A DNA stretch of 64,000 bases, taken from NCBI RefSeq assembly GCF_026015885.1, contig NZ_JAPDUG010000001.1, positions 1,116,001 through 1,180,000 of the forward strand. Direction: 5' to 3'. Position numbers and translations under genes: made by a program. This DNA is from Halocynthiibacter sp. SDUM655004. Lineage in GTDB: Bacteria > Pseudomonadota > Alphaproteobacteria > Rhodobacterales > Rhodobacteraceae. Positions within the stretch are counted from its first letter, which is position 1; each line of letters starts with the position of its first letter. Of the stretch, positions 7,868 to 15,216 are shown one piece after another. The notes under the pieces were generated by a model. That model did no database searches, was not told the DNA's origin, and saw only the letters and a program-made list of their open reading frames with translations.

Positions 7868-9244
7868 ATGACGTCTACGCCAGCGACCCCGAATACTGCG
7901 CCCAATGGGCCGACCGCCCGAAATGTCATGCGGCTTGCATGGCCGATGGCCCTCAAGGCGATCATCCTCCACGGAACAGTTGTTATTGACGCCTATCTCG
8001 TGTCCGCGCTTGGGGAAACCTCGCTCGCGGCCATGGGGCTTGCTGCTGCGATTGCCGGCTTCGTGCTTGGCTCCATCCTTGCTTTTTCCAACGCCATGCA
8101 AATCCGCACCGCGCAGGCATTCGGAACATCCGATCCTGTGTTTCTCAAGTCGACACTTGCTTCCGGCATGGCCGTAAGTGTCGCCGTCGGTGCGTTTGGC
8201 CTGCTGGTGATTTCGATTTTTGGCGGTCCTATCATTGGTGTGATGGCGCCCTCCGCCGAAGTGGGAGCGCTGGCAAAGGATTACCTGTCGATATTCTCGC
8301 TTGTTATTTTGGGCGAGGCAGTTGGTCAGTGTCTCTCTAGCTATTTCAACGGATGTGGTCGCACCAAGCTGCCGCTCTATAGTTTCTGCCTGTCTTTGCC
8401 CGTCAACGTCGCAAGCAGCATCGTCCTGATCCACGGGTATTTCGGGCTTCCGGCTTACGGCGTAAAGGGCGCGGCGATGGGAAGCGCGATTGCTGTTTGC
8501 TTGCAAGTTGGCTTCCTGATCTGGCGGCTCATCGTCCTTGATGGCCACCTTCGTCATGTGAAGGGTTGGAGGCAGGTTACCTTTTTTCCGACGCTCAAGC
8601 GCCATCTGGCTTTTGCTCTGCCGATTGCGGCCACGTTCTTTAGTGCCACCTTCGCATCTCATGTCTGTACGTTGATCTATGCCAAGATGAGCCTGAACGA
8701 ATTCGCGGCCATGACGATCATCGCGCCGTGGATCATGGTTGCAGGAACAATCGGGATGCAATGGGCGCAGGCGACAGGAATTATCGTGGCGCAGCTCCTT
8801 GGGCAGGAAAGTTCTGAAGCTGTGCTTGACCGGTTCCTGAGTAGCGCGTGGCGCGGTGCGTTCGTTGCGGCAACCTGTGTTGCGAGCATTTACGGCATCG
8901 TCTGTTTGTCGGCGAGCCATCTCTATGGCGATCTAAGCGAAGAGACCCGTGCGGTGCTGCTTGGCTTCTTGCCGATCCTGCTGGTGCTTCCGTTTCCGAA
9001 AGGGTCCAACGCGATTTGCGGCAACACGCTACGGGCAAGTGGCGACACAATCTATGTGATGCATATTTTCATTTGGTCACAATGGCTTGTGCGAGTTCCG
9101 GCTACGGCTCTTGCTGTCTTGTATTTTCAGGTTCCGGCCTTTTGGGTCTTGGCAATTCTGTTGCTTGAAGAGTTCGTCAAGTTCCCGGCGTTTCACCGCC
9201 GGCTCTTTCGCGGTGACTGGAAACGCGCGACACTGGTGGAATAA
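7868..9244 (+). CDS. MATE family efflux transporter
   Basis: A 458-residue polytopic membrane protein with about 12 TM helices in two homologous halves. The N-terminal half shows RLAWPMALKAI and DAYLVSALGETSLAAMGLA, and the second half RHLAFALPIAATFFSATFAS, as in NorM/DinF-type Na+ or H+ antiporters. It starts 46 bp after gntR on the same strand, so the two are probably co-transcribed and under the same operators. Export of a drug or a toxic pathway by-product is typical of the family; the substrate cannot be read from sequence. Its place inside a polyuronate locus is unexpected. Confidence 0.82.
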   Translation: MTSTPATPNTAPNGPTARNVMRLAWPMALKAIILHGTVVIDAYLVSALGETSLAAMGLAAAIAGFVLGSILAFSNAMQIRTAQAFGTSDPVFLKSTLASGMAVSVAVGAFGLLVISIFGGPIIGVMAPSAEVGALAKDYLSIFSLVILGEAVGQCLSSYFNGCGRTKLPLYSFCLSLPVNVASSIVLIHGYFGLPAYGVKGAAMGSAIAVCLQVGFLIWRLIVLDGHLRHVKGWRQVTFFPTLKRHLAFALPIAATFFSATFASHVCTLIYAKMSLNEFAAMTIIAPWIMVAGTIGMQWAQATGIIVAQLLGQESSEAVLDRFLSSAWRGAFVAATCVASIYGIVCLSASHLYGDLSEETRAVLLGFLPILLVLPFPKGSNAICGNTLRASGDTIYVMHIFIWSQWLVRVPATALAVLYFQVPAFWVLAILLLEEFVKFPAFHRRLFRGDWKRATLVE

Positions 9245-9272
9245 CCAGAGCGCCGCGCGTTTGAAATAATTC

Positions 9273-9340
9273 GGCAATCATGAGGTGGGGAAGGCGACGC
9301 GCCGGCCCACTAGCGCGCGCTTGCCACGCTCATGATTGCC
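9273..9340. repeat. Long inverted repeat between convergent genes
   Basis: GGCAATCATGAG (9273-9284) is matched perfectly by CTCATGATTGCC (9329-9340). The similarity continues imperfectly inward for about 15 further bases (GTGGGGAAGGCGACGCGC against GTGGCAAGCGCGCGC). It lies between the convergent MATE and manD genes. No T-run adjoins the outer arms. Confidence 0.6.
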
Positions 9341-9346
9341 TTTGAA

Positions 9347-9386
9347 GAGAGCAGGGCGGCGGCGATGTGCCACCTGCCATGCTCTC
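9347..9386. terminator. Possible bidirectional terminator hairpin
   Basis: GAGAGCA (9347-9353) pairs with TGCTCTC (9380-9386), and the pairing continues imperfectly inward through GGC/GCC. It sits just beyond the manD stop codon. T-tracts are poor, so it may act in concert with the larger inverted repeat beside it. Confidence 0.4.
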
Positions 9387-9390
9387 AACC

Positions 9391-10617
9391 TCAGTAGTTC
9401 CACATTGTTCCGTCCTGAAGGCGCACAACAGGGTGGCTTCCGGGCTGGTATTCATATCGTGCGGCTTCGGTCTCGTCGAAATCTACGCCCAAGCCAGGTG
9501 CGTCGCTGACAAACACCATGCCGTCTTCCATCCGGTGTTCGGAGGGGAAGAGGGCGTCACATTCAGGCGTTCCAAGTACGAGGTACTCTTGCACCCCGAA
9601 GTTCGGTGCCCATGCGTTTACGTGGTGCTGTGCGGCCATCGAGATCGGAGAATGGCTCGGCGCGCCGTGGAAACCCGTGCGCACGTGGTGAAGCCCAGCA
9701 AGATCAACGATCCGACGCAGAGGGGTGATGCCCCCAACATAAGTTGCCGCGACACGGATAAAGTCGATCAGCTCGTTTTCGATCAGCTTGTTACAATCAA
9801 AAACAGAGTTGAAAACCTCGCCAATGGCCACAGGCGTTGTGGAGTGCTGGCGGATAAGCTTCAAAGCGTCTTGGTCTTCGGCAGGCGTTGGGTCTTCCAT
9901 CCAGAAAAGGTTGACCGGCTCCACCGCTTTGGCAAATGCTGCCGCTTCACGTGGCAGGAGGCGGTGATGCACATCATGCAAGATATGCAAATCCGGCCCG
10001 AAGCGCGCACGGATTTCCGCCAAGGCATCCGGCATAAACCGCATGTATTTCTCGGTGTCCCAAATCTCTAGATTCGGGCGTATGCCGCTGTAATCTGTGA
10101 TATAATTCTTAGTGTCGCCCTTCTTCTCGGGAACGGCATAGCTTGCGGTCGGCATGCCCGGAATGCCGCATTGTACGCGCACGGCCTTATAGCCATCCTC
10201 GACATAATGGGCGATGGACTCCATCAAGTCTTCAAGATCGGATCCGGTGGCGTGGGCATAGACCATCGCGCCTTCGCGGCTCTTGCCGCCGAGCAGTTGA
10301 TAGACCGGCATTCCCGCCAGTTTGCCTTTAATATCCCAAAGCGCCATATCGATCGCGCCATAGGCCGCCATGGCAATTGGGCCGCGGCGGAAATAAGCGC
10401 CGCGATAGAAAAACTGCCAGATATCTTCGATATTCCGCGGGTCTTTTCCAAGCAGATTCGGAATGAGGTAATTCTCAAGATAATGCGCAGGAAGTGTCTC
10501 GCGGTTGTTCAGGGTCGCGTCCCCGATTCCGTACACGCCCTGATCCGTTTCGATCTTGAGTGTGACATAGTTCTTTTTCGGGCCGCCGACAAAGACCTTG
10601 GCTTTGGTGATTTTCAT
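9391..10617 (-). CDS. manD: D-mannonate dehydratase family protein (ManD/RspA, enolase superfamily)
   Basis: A 408-residue member of the mandelate racemase group of the enolase superfamily, very close to RspA/ManD over its whole length (IEDIWQFFYRGAYFRRGP, YQLLGGKSREG, VRVQCGIPG). Metal ligands Asp215, Glu241 and Glu267, His217 and the base residues Arg147/Tyr160 match those of the characterised ManD enzymes, which dehydrate D-mannonate to 2-keto-3-deoxygluconate. The ending is EDGTMWNY-like, as in RspA. I chose ATG 10617, which has GGAGGAG seven bases upstream, over an in-frame TTG. Some ManD-group proteins have low activity or prefer gluconate, so mannonate is likely but not certain. Confidence 0.88.
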   Translation of the reverse strand: MKITKAKVFVGGPKKNYVTLKIETDQGVYGIGDATLNNRETLPAHYLENYLIPNLLGKDPRNIEDIWQFFYRGAYFRRGPIAMAAYGAIDMALWDIKGKLAGMPVYQLLGGKSREGAMVYAHATGSDLEDLMESIAHYVEDGYKAVRVQCGIPGMPTASYAVPEKKGDTKNYITDYSGIRPNLEIWDTEKYMRFMPDALAEIRARFGPDLHILHDVHHRLLPREAAAFAKAVEPVNLFWMEDPTPAEDQDALKLIRQHSTTPVAIGEVFNSVFDCNKLIENELIDFIRVAATYVGGITPLRRIVDLAGLHHVRTGFHGAPSHSPISMAAQHHVNAWAPNFGVQEYLVLGTPECDALFPSEHRMEDGMVFVSDAPGLGVDFDETEAARYEYQPGSHPVVRLQDGTMWNY

Positions 10618-10656
10618 GCTGCATCTCCTCCTTTGCAACGTTTGGTCCGGCTCAAC

Positions 10657-11796
10657 TCAGCGCAGGGCGCTTGGAGCGGTCCATGGATCGTCGTTGCGGA
10701 TTTGGTCGATGATCTGCTGATACTGGCTGCCTTCCGCAAAGGTCGGATAGGGCTGGACGGGTTCACCTTGGATATCCTTGATGAAATCCTGTGCCAAAAT
10801 GTGCCAGCAGAGTTCGGTCTCGCCGGATACATCGGGCATTGCCGCTTCGATGTCCGCGGGGAGGGGGAGCGCTTCCCAATCCTTGTTCTCACCGTAATAG
10901 TAGAGCTGCCCGCTGCCGTAATGTCCCTTGAGGTAGATCGCGCCTTTAGTGCCGTAGAATACGATGTGATCTTCGTTGAAGCGCGGCACAAGCCCGCCAT
11001 GCTTGAACAACACGGAAACGGGTTTCTTTGCCAGCTCGCTTTCGATCTGTCCCATGACGGTATAGGACCATTCAACGTTGCTCTCGCCCCACTCGAGCGT
11101 CGGGTCATCAAGGTTCTCCGGGATGAAATTCCGGCGTGTCGCGAAATTATGTACCCCTTTGACAATTGGAGCTTTTCCAAGGTCGTCGCGTACCTCTCCG
11201 GCAAGGCCAAGGATGTTTTCGCCGACTATCGAGGTCACGATCGAGAGTGTATGGGTGAAGTTGTTATTCAGCCGCCCGCCGCCATCTTCGGCGCGGTGGG
11301 ACCAGCCAAAGGGAATGTCGCGTTCAAGGTTGAAATGCGAAATGCACTCAATCTCGGTTGGCTCGCCAATTGCGCCTTCAGCGACGAGGCGCTTTGCATG
11401 TAGAACGCTTGGTGTATAGCGGAAGCTCGCGGCGTAGGCGGTCTTGACGCCTTTCTTCTCTGCGAGAACGGCCAATTCAACGGCCGTTGCGCCTGTGGTG
11501 GTCATTGGCTTGTCGCAGAAAACATGACAGCCCGCAGCGATGGCCTGTTTGATCGGGTCATAGTGAGCACCGCCAGGGGTCGCGATAGACACGACATCGG
11601 GGCGGCACGCTTCCAATGCAGCGGCCCAGTCTGTTCCGGCGTAGGGAATCGCTAGTTTCGCGGCAACGTCTTTGACGACTTCAGGCGTACGTCCGACGAT
11701 GCCAACAATTTCGGCACCTGCGGCGCGAAACGCCTCTGCGTGACCTTCTCCCGCGAATCCCGTTCCGTGGACCAGTACTTTAAGCCTTTTGCTCAT
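10657..11796 (-). CDS. Gfo/Idh/MocA family NAD(P)-dependent oxidoreductase
   Basis: A 379-residue protein. The N-terminal Rossmann fold has GTGFAGEGHAEAF (11-23) and the family lysine in CDKP (Lys96, Asp in place of the more usual Glu), followed by the C-terminal alpha/beta substrate domain. Family members oxidise or reduce sugars, inositols and uronates. It is upstream of manD by 39 bp on the same strand, so the two are probably co-transcribed from the operator-overlapped promoter at 11829-11861. In context it could interconvert a uronate and an aldonate (for example yielding mannonate for ManD) or reduce an unsaturated uronate product. The specific reaction is inferred only from position. 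Confidence 0.82.
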   Translation of the reverse strand: MSKRLKVLVHGTGFAGEGHAEAFRAAGAEIVGIVGRTPEVVKDVAAKLAIPYAGTDWAAALEACRPDVVSIATPGGAHYDPIKQAIAAGCHVFCDKPMTTTGATAVELAVLAEKKGVKTAYAASFRYTPSVLHAKRLVAEGAIGEPTEIECISHFNLERDIPFGWSHRAEDGGGRLNNNFTHTLSIVTSIVGENILGLAGEVRDDLGKAPIVKGVHNFATRRNFIPENLDDPTLEWGESNVEWSYTVMGQIESELAKKPVSVLFKHGGLVPRFNEDHIVFYGTKGAIYLKGHYGSGQLYYYGENKDWEALPLPADIEAAMPDVSGETELCWHILAQDFIKDIQGEPVQPYPTFAEGSQYQQIIDQIRNDDPWTAPSALR

Positions 11797-11828
11797 GATA
11801 TTCCCGTCTTCGGTTTTTAATTGTTGAC

Positions 11829-11861
11829 TAGTATACTACTTTGGGTATGAATTGCCGTCAA
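11829..11861 (-). promoter_or_regulatory. Promoter of Gfo/Idh-manD with operator over the -10 box
   Basis: On the minus strand, TTGACG (11856-11861), a 17-base spacer and TAGTAT (11833-11838) form a good sigma-70-type promoter. The perfect palindrome TAGTATACTA (11829-11838) covers the -10 box and fits TNGTNNACNA. It shares the 10-mer GTATACTAGT with the tandem operators at 7004-7042. Repression by occluding the -10 is the natural reading. Confidence 0.75.
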
Positions 11862-11962
11862 TCAATATGCTGAACGAAAGAAATAGAAATTTTGAAAGGA
11901 CGCGCGATCGAATTTCGCAAGCAAACAAGACAGTTTTTTGGTTTTTTGAGCCAAGGAAAGTC

Positions 11963-12013
11963 TTGACACATCTTGTATACAAGTTAGTGTTGCGTCTACT
12001 GACTAGTCGACAG
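11963..12013 (+). promoter_or_regulatory. TRAP operon promoter with two operator-like sites
   Basis: TTGACA (11963-11968) with a weak TAGTGT (11985-11990, 16-base spacer). The perfect palindrome CTTGTATACAAG is centred in the spacer (core TTGTATACAA 11973-11982). A second, weaker site TAGTCGACAG (12004-12013) lies about 31 bp downstream; its complement contains GTCGACTAGTC, matching 9 of 11 bases of the operator at 11829. Both positions fit repression. Confidence 0.65.
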
Positions 12014-12058
12014 TACGCTGCGAGCCAAGAAGGGGACGGTTCAGAGGAGGCGATGTCG

Positions 12059-12145
12059 ATGGCCATGTGGAGGGGAATTCGAGCAAAAAATTCGGCAGGC
12101 CAGAAATGGATGCCCAAACAGAATTCAGGTCCGATTGTCTCGTAA
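12059..12145 (+). CDS. Possible 28-codon leader ORF upstream of dctP
   Basis: Starts at ATG 12059, with GAGGAGG eight bases upstream, and ends at TAA 12143-12145; an in-frame ATG at 12053 is too close to the SD. The peptide (MAMWRGIRAK...) is basic and has no recognisable domain. It lies between the predicted TRAP promoter and dctP, 53 bp before dctP. The good SD is the only support; it could be chance or a regulatory leader. Confidence 0.3.
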   Translation: MAMWRGIRAKNSAGQKWMPKQNSGPIVS

Positions 12146-12198
12146 TCGACCGGAATACCCAAACACTGAAATTACCAATCAATACCTAGGGAGGAATT

Positions 12199-13182
12199 AT
12201 GAAACATACACTAAACGCAACATTCGTTGGTGCAATCACGGCAGTTGCTGTGCTCGGTGGCGCGGCGCAAGCTGCTGACTGGCGCGGCTGGAACATTCAT
12301 GCAGACGGCTACCCGAACACAGTCGCCATGGATAAATTTGCCGAGTTGCTCGAAGAGAAAACCGGCGGCGAAATCAAGCTCCAGATGTTCCACGGCGGCA
12401 CATTGGGCAGCCAGCCTGACGCGATTGAGCAGGTTCGCCTTGGCGGTCTGGAAATCGGCAACTTCAACCTTGGCCCAATCGGCCCGATTGCTGCTGAAGC
12501 AAACGTTGTTTCCCTGCCGTTTATCTTTAAAGACGTGCCACATATGTTCCGCGTTCTGAACGGTGAGGGCGGCGCGAAAATTGCTGAAGGTATGGCCGCA
12601 AAAGGTCTTGTACCTCTGGCATGGTACGACGCTGGTGCGCGTTCGTTCTATAACGGCGAAAAAGCGATCAACGCCCCTGCGGACGTTGAAGGCATGAAGG
12701 TTCGCGTTATGAACAACGACCTTTATTCCGGCATGATCGCCGAGCTTGGCGGTAACCCGTCGCCAATGGCATTCTCCGAAGTATATCAGTCTCTTAAGAC
12801 TGGTGTTGTAGATGGCGCTGAGAACAACTGGCCATCCTACGAGTCCACAGGTCACTTCGAAGTTGCTGGCTACTACTCGCTGAGCCAACACCTGATCATT
12901 CCTGAGTGTCTCTGCATCAATACTGATGTTTACAACGGCCTGTCTGACGACATGAAAGCCGCTGTGAAAGAAGCCGCAATGGAATCTGCTGCGCTTCAGC
13001 AAGAGCTTTGGGCCGCACGTGAAGCATCCAGCCGTGAAAAGGTTGAGGCTGCTGGCGTTATGACCAACGAAATCGCCGACAAAACTCCATTCCAGGAAGC
13101 AATGGCGCCGGTTTACGAAGGTTACCTTGAAGCAAACCCGGATCTCCGTCCGCTGGTTGAGTTGATCCAGGCTACCGAATAA
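12199..13182 (+). CDS. dctP: TRAP transporter substrate-binding protein DctP
   Basis: A 327-residue periplasmic binding protein with a signal peptide (cleavage after AQA, residue 25). DctP-fold motifs include FHGGTLGSQPDAIEQVRLG, LPFIF, GARSFY (Arg148), the ligand-carboxylate arginine in MKVRV (Arg169) and GVVDGAENN. SD GGGAGG lies close to ATG 12199. It captures a small carboxylate for the DctQM permease. Neighbouring uronate enzymes and shared operator motifs point to an aldonate or uronate ligand, which is inference. It is followed by a strong hairpin before dctQ. Confidence 0.92.
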   Translation: MKHTLNATFVGAITAVAVLGGAAQAADWRGWNIHADGYPNTVAMDKFAELLEEKTGGEIKLQMFHGGTLGSQPDAIEQVRLGGLEIGNFNLGPIGPIAAEANVVSLPFIFKDVPHMFRVLNGEGGAKIAEGMAAKGLVPLAWYDAGARSFYNGEKAINAPADVEGMKVRVMNNDLYSGMIAELGGNPSPMAFSEVYQSLKTGVVDGAENNWPSYESTGHFEVAGYYSLSQHLIIPECLCINTDVYNGLSDDMKAAVKEAAMESAALQQELWAAREASSREKVEAAGVMTNEIADKTPFQEAMAPVYEGYLEANPDLRPLVELIQATE

Positions 13183-13200
13183 TCGGCCGGACCTAAATAC

Positions 13201-13234
13201 ATGCCCCTGCGAAGAAATTCGCGGGGGCATTTTT
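13201..13234 (+). terminator. Strong hairpin between dctP and dctQ
   Basis: A 13-bp stem (13201-13213 with 13218-13230, one G-T pair), GAAA tetraloop and a following T4-5 run. It has the form of an intrinsic terminator inside the operon, and probably limits read-through so that the binding protein exceeds the membrane subunits. Confidence 0.8.
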
Positions 13235-13244
13235 GTAATAGGGT

Positions 13245-13787
13245 ATGCGCATGACTGAACACGAGGCTCCAGAGGCCGCTTCTGATTTTATGACCCCAAT
13301 CGACAAGGTTTTGGACGGGATCGCTTTGCTTTGCCGTGTCATCACCGGAGTTTCGATTGTTGTACTTACCGTGATTTTCGGCTGGCTTGTTTTTGGCCGC
13401 TACGTGCTGAACGCCACGCCCACTTGGGTAGAGCAGGCTGCTCTGCTTCTGGTGATGGTAATCACCTTTCTCGGGGCTGCTGTTGGCGTTCACGAGCACA
13501 CGCATCTGTCGGTTGCGGCTTTCCGTACCGCTGCTCCGCGCTGGCTTCGAATGATCTTTGTCGTCTGTAGCGACATCGGTATGTTGGTCTTTGGACTGTT
13601 GATGTTGATCTACGGTGCAAAACTCACTGCATTCAAATGGGGCTCGATGATTCCACTCATTGACCTTCCCGAAGGGTTACGTTCGCTTCCGCTTACCATT
13701 GGTGGTGGTCTCATAATGCTATTCTCGCTCGCTCATCTGGTGCGTATCGTACTGGGTCGTGATCTGCGCAGCGACACAATTCAATAA
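13245..13787 (+). CDS. dctQ: TRAP transporter small permease DctQ
   Basis: A 180-residue protein with four TM helices (about residues 27-50, 62-85, 103-125 and 143-165) and the typical FGRYVLNATPTWVEQ loop between TM1 and TM2. It forms the small membrane subunit that couples to DctM. The start may be ATG 13245 or, with slightly better SD spacing, ATG 13251. It lies 12 bp before dctM and 62 bp after dctP, with an intervening hairpin. Confidence 0.88.
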   Translation: MRMTEHEAPEAASDFMTPIDKVLDGIALLCRVITGVSIVVLTVIFGWLVFGRYVLNATPTWVEQAALLLVMVITFLGAAVGVHEHTHLSVAAFRTAAPRWLRMIFVVCSDIGMLVFGLLMLIYGAKLTAFKWGSMIPLIDLPEGLRSLPLTIGGGLIMLFSLAHLVRIVLGRDLRSDTIQ

Positions 13788-13799
13788 GGGTCCGCAAAA

Positions 13800-15083
13800 A
13801 TGGGGCTTCTCCTACTTCTTGGTTTATTCGCGTTCTGCGTGGTATTTGGCGTACCTGTAGCCTTTGCGCTTGGCATCTCCGCCGTTGCGGCCTTTGCCTT
13901 CGAGGGCTTGCCGATCATGATCGGTTTCCAGCGCATCATCTCGGGGATCAACGTGTTTTCGCTTATGGCGATCCCGTTCTTCATCTTCGCAGGGGAGCTG
14001 ATGTTCCATGGCGGTATCGCCATGCGACTTGTCAAATTCGCCTCTGCTGCGGTTGGCGCGGTGCGTGGCGGTTTGGGCATCGTCAACGTGTTCTCTTCGA
14101 TGCTGTTCGGCGGTATTTCCGGCTCTGCGGTGGCGGATATTTCCGCGCTTGGTTCGATCCTCGTCCCTGTGATGAAGGAAAAAGGCTATGACGCGGACTA
14201 TGCCGTTAACGTCACGGTTACATCCTCGATCGCGGGCATCATCATTCCGCCGAGTCACAATATGATCATTTACGCCATCGCCGCCGGCGGGGGCATTTCG
14301 ATCTCCAAACTGTTCCTCGCGGGCGTTGTTCCCGGCATTCTGATGTGCCTCTGTCTGGCGTTTGCGGCTTATGTGGTTGCTGTGCGTCGCGGTTATAGAT
14401 CAGAGCGGTTCCCTGGCTGGAATGCTCTGCTCCTCAGCTTTATGGGCGCTATTCCGGGTTTGCTGACAGCGGTTATCATTGTGGGCGGGGTGCTTTCGGG
14501 CGTCTTTACAGTGACTGAGTCAGGTGCGTTTGGCGCGATTTATGCCTTTATCGTTACGCTCTTGGTTTACCGCAGCCTCACTTGGGAAAACTTCAAGATC
14601 GCTGTGCGTTCCTCGGTGCGGACGACGTCGATGGTCATGATCCTGATCGCATGTGCGGGCGCCTTTGCCTACATGCTGACGTTCTATCGTGTGCCTGACA
14701 AAACGGTGACTCTGCTGACAACACTCACAGACAACCCGATCCTGATCCTTCTGATGATCAACGCAGCGTTGCTGATCCTTGGCATGATTATGGACATGGC
14801 CGCACTCATCCTGATCTGTACACCGATCTTCCTTCCGGTGGCCACGAGCCTTGGTGTTGATCCGTACCAGTTCGGCATGATCCTCTTGGTGAACCTTGGC
14901 CTTGGTCTCTGCACGCCGCCTGTGGGGTCTTGTCTCTTTGTCGGCTGTGCGGTCGGGAAGCTGCCCATGGAAAAAGCGGTGCGGACAATCTGGCCGTTCT
15001 ATCTGGCGATCTTCGTGGCGCTGATGCTGATCACTTTCGTACCGGCAATCTCGCTCACACTGCCTGGTTTGCTTGATCCATAG
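13800..15083 (+). CDS. dctM: TRAP transporter large permease DctM
   Basis: A 427-residue protein with about 12 TM helices and hallmark DctM motifs: GVPVAFALGISAV, MAIPFFIFAGELM, FGGISGSAVADISALGSI, IIPPSHNMIIYA and GLGLCTPPVGSCLFVG. It forms the Na+-driven transport channel with DctQ. It is the last gene of the TRAP operon and is followed by an intrinsic terminator. Confidence 0.93.
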   Translation: MGLLLLLGLFAFCVVFGVPVAFALGISAVAAFAFEGLPIMIGFQRIISGINVFSLMAIPFFIFAGELMFHGGIAMRLVKFASAAVGAVRGGLGIVNVFSSMLFGGISGSAVADISALGSILVPVMKEKGYDADYAVNVTVTSSIAGIIIPPSHNMIIYAIAAGGGISISKLFLAGVVPGILMCLCLAFAAYVVAVRRGYRSERFPGWNALLLSFMGAIPGLLTAVIIVGGVLSGVFTVTESGAFGAIYAFIVTLLVYRSLTWENFKIAVRSSVRTTSMVMILIACAGAFAYMLTFYRVPDKTVTLLTTLTDNPILILLMINAALLILGMIMDMAALILICTPIFLPVATSLGVDPYQFGMILLVNLGLGLCTPPVGSCLFVGCAVGKLPMEKAVRTIWPFYLAIFVALMLITFVPAISLTLPGLLDP

Positions 15084-15105
15084 AATTCGCCACCAGACAC
15101 AATTC

Positions 15106-15133
15106 AAAAGCAGGCCCAACGGCCTGCTTTTTT
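15106..15133 (+). terminator. Intrinsic terminator after dctM
   Basis: AAAAGCAGGCC (15106-15116), loop CAAC, GGCCTGCTTTT (15121-15131) followed by further Ts. Confidence 0.85.
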
Positions 15134-15216
15134 CGTTCGGCCTCTTCCTTTATGCTGTCTGTTCGGTCTATGAGCACCGAAACCCTTAGAGATCGCATTC
15201 TGGATAAGAGCACCCC

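Larger units (their letters stand above)
11797..12198. other. 402-bp divergent regulatory region
   Basis: This gene-poor stretch separates the Gfo/Idh-manD pair from the TRAP operon. It is more AT-rich than its surroundings and holds two promoters with operator-like palindromes plus a short leader reading frame, listed separately. I see no RNA gene in it. Confidence 0.7.

Noticed and set aside
11852-12145. 97-codon frame spanning the Gfo/Idh-TRAP promoter region
   Set aside because: Runs through two predicted promoters and operators without a ribosome site; only the last 28 codons have an SD and are listed separately as doubtful.
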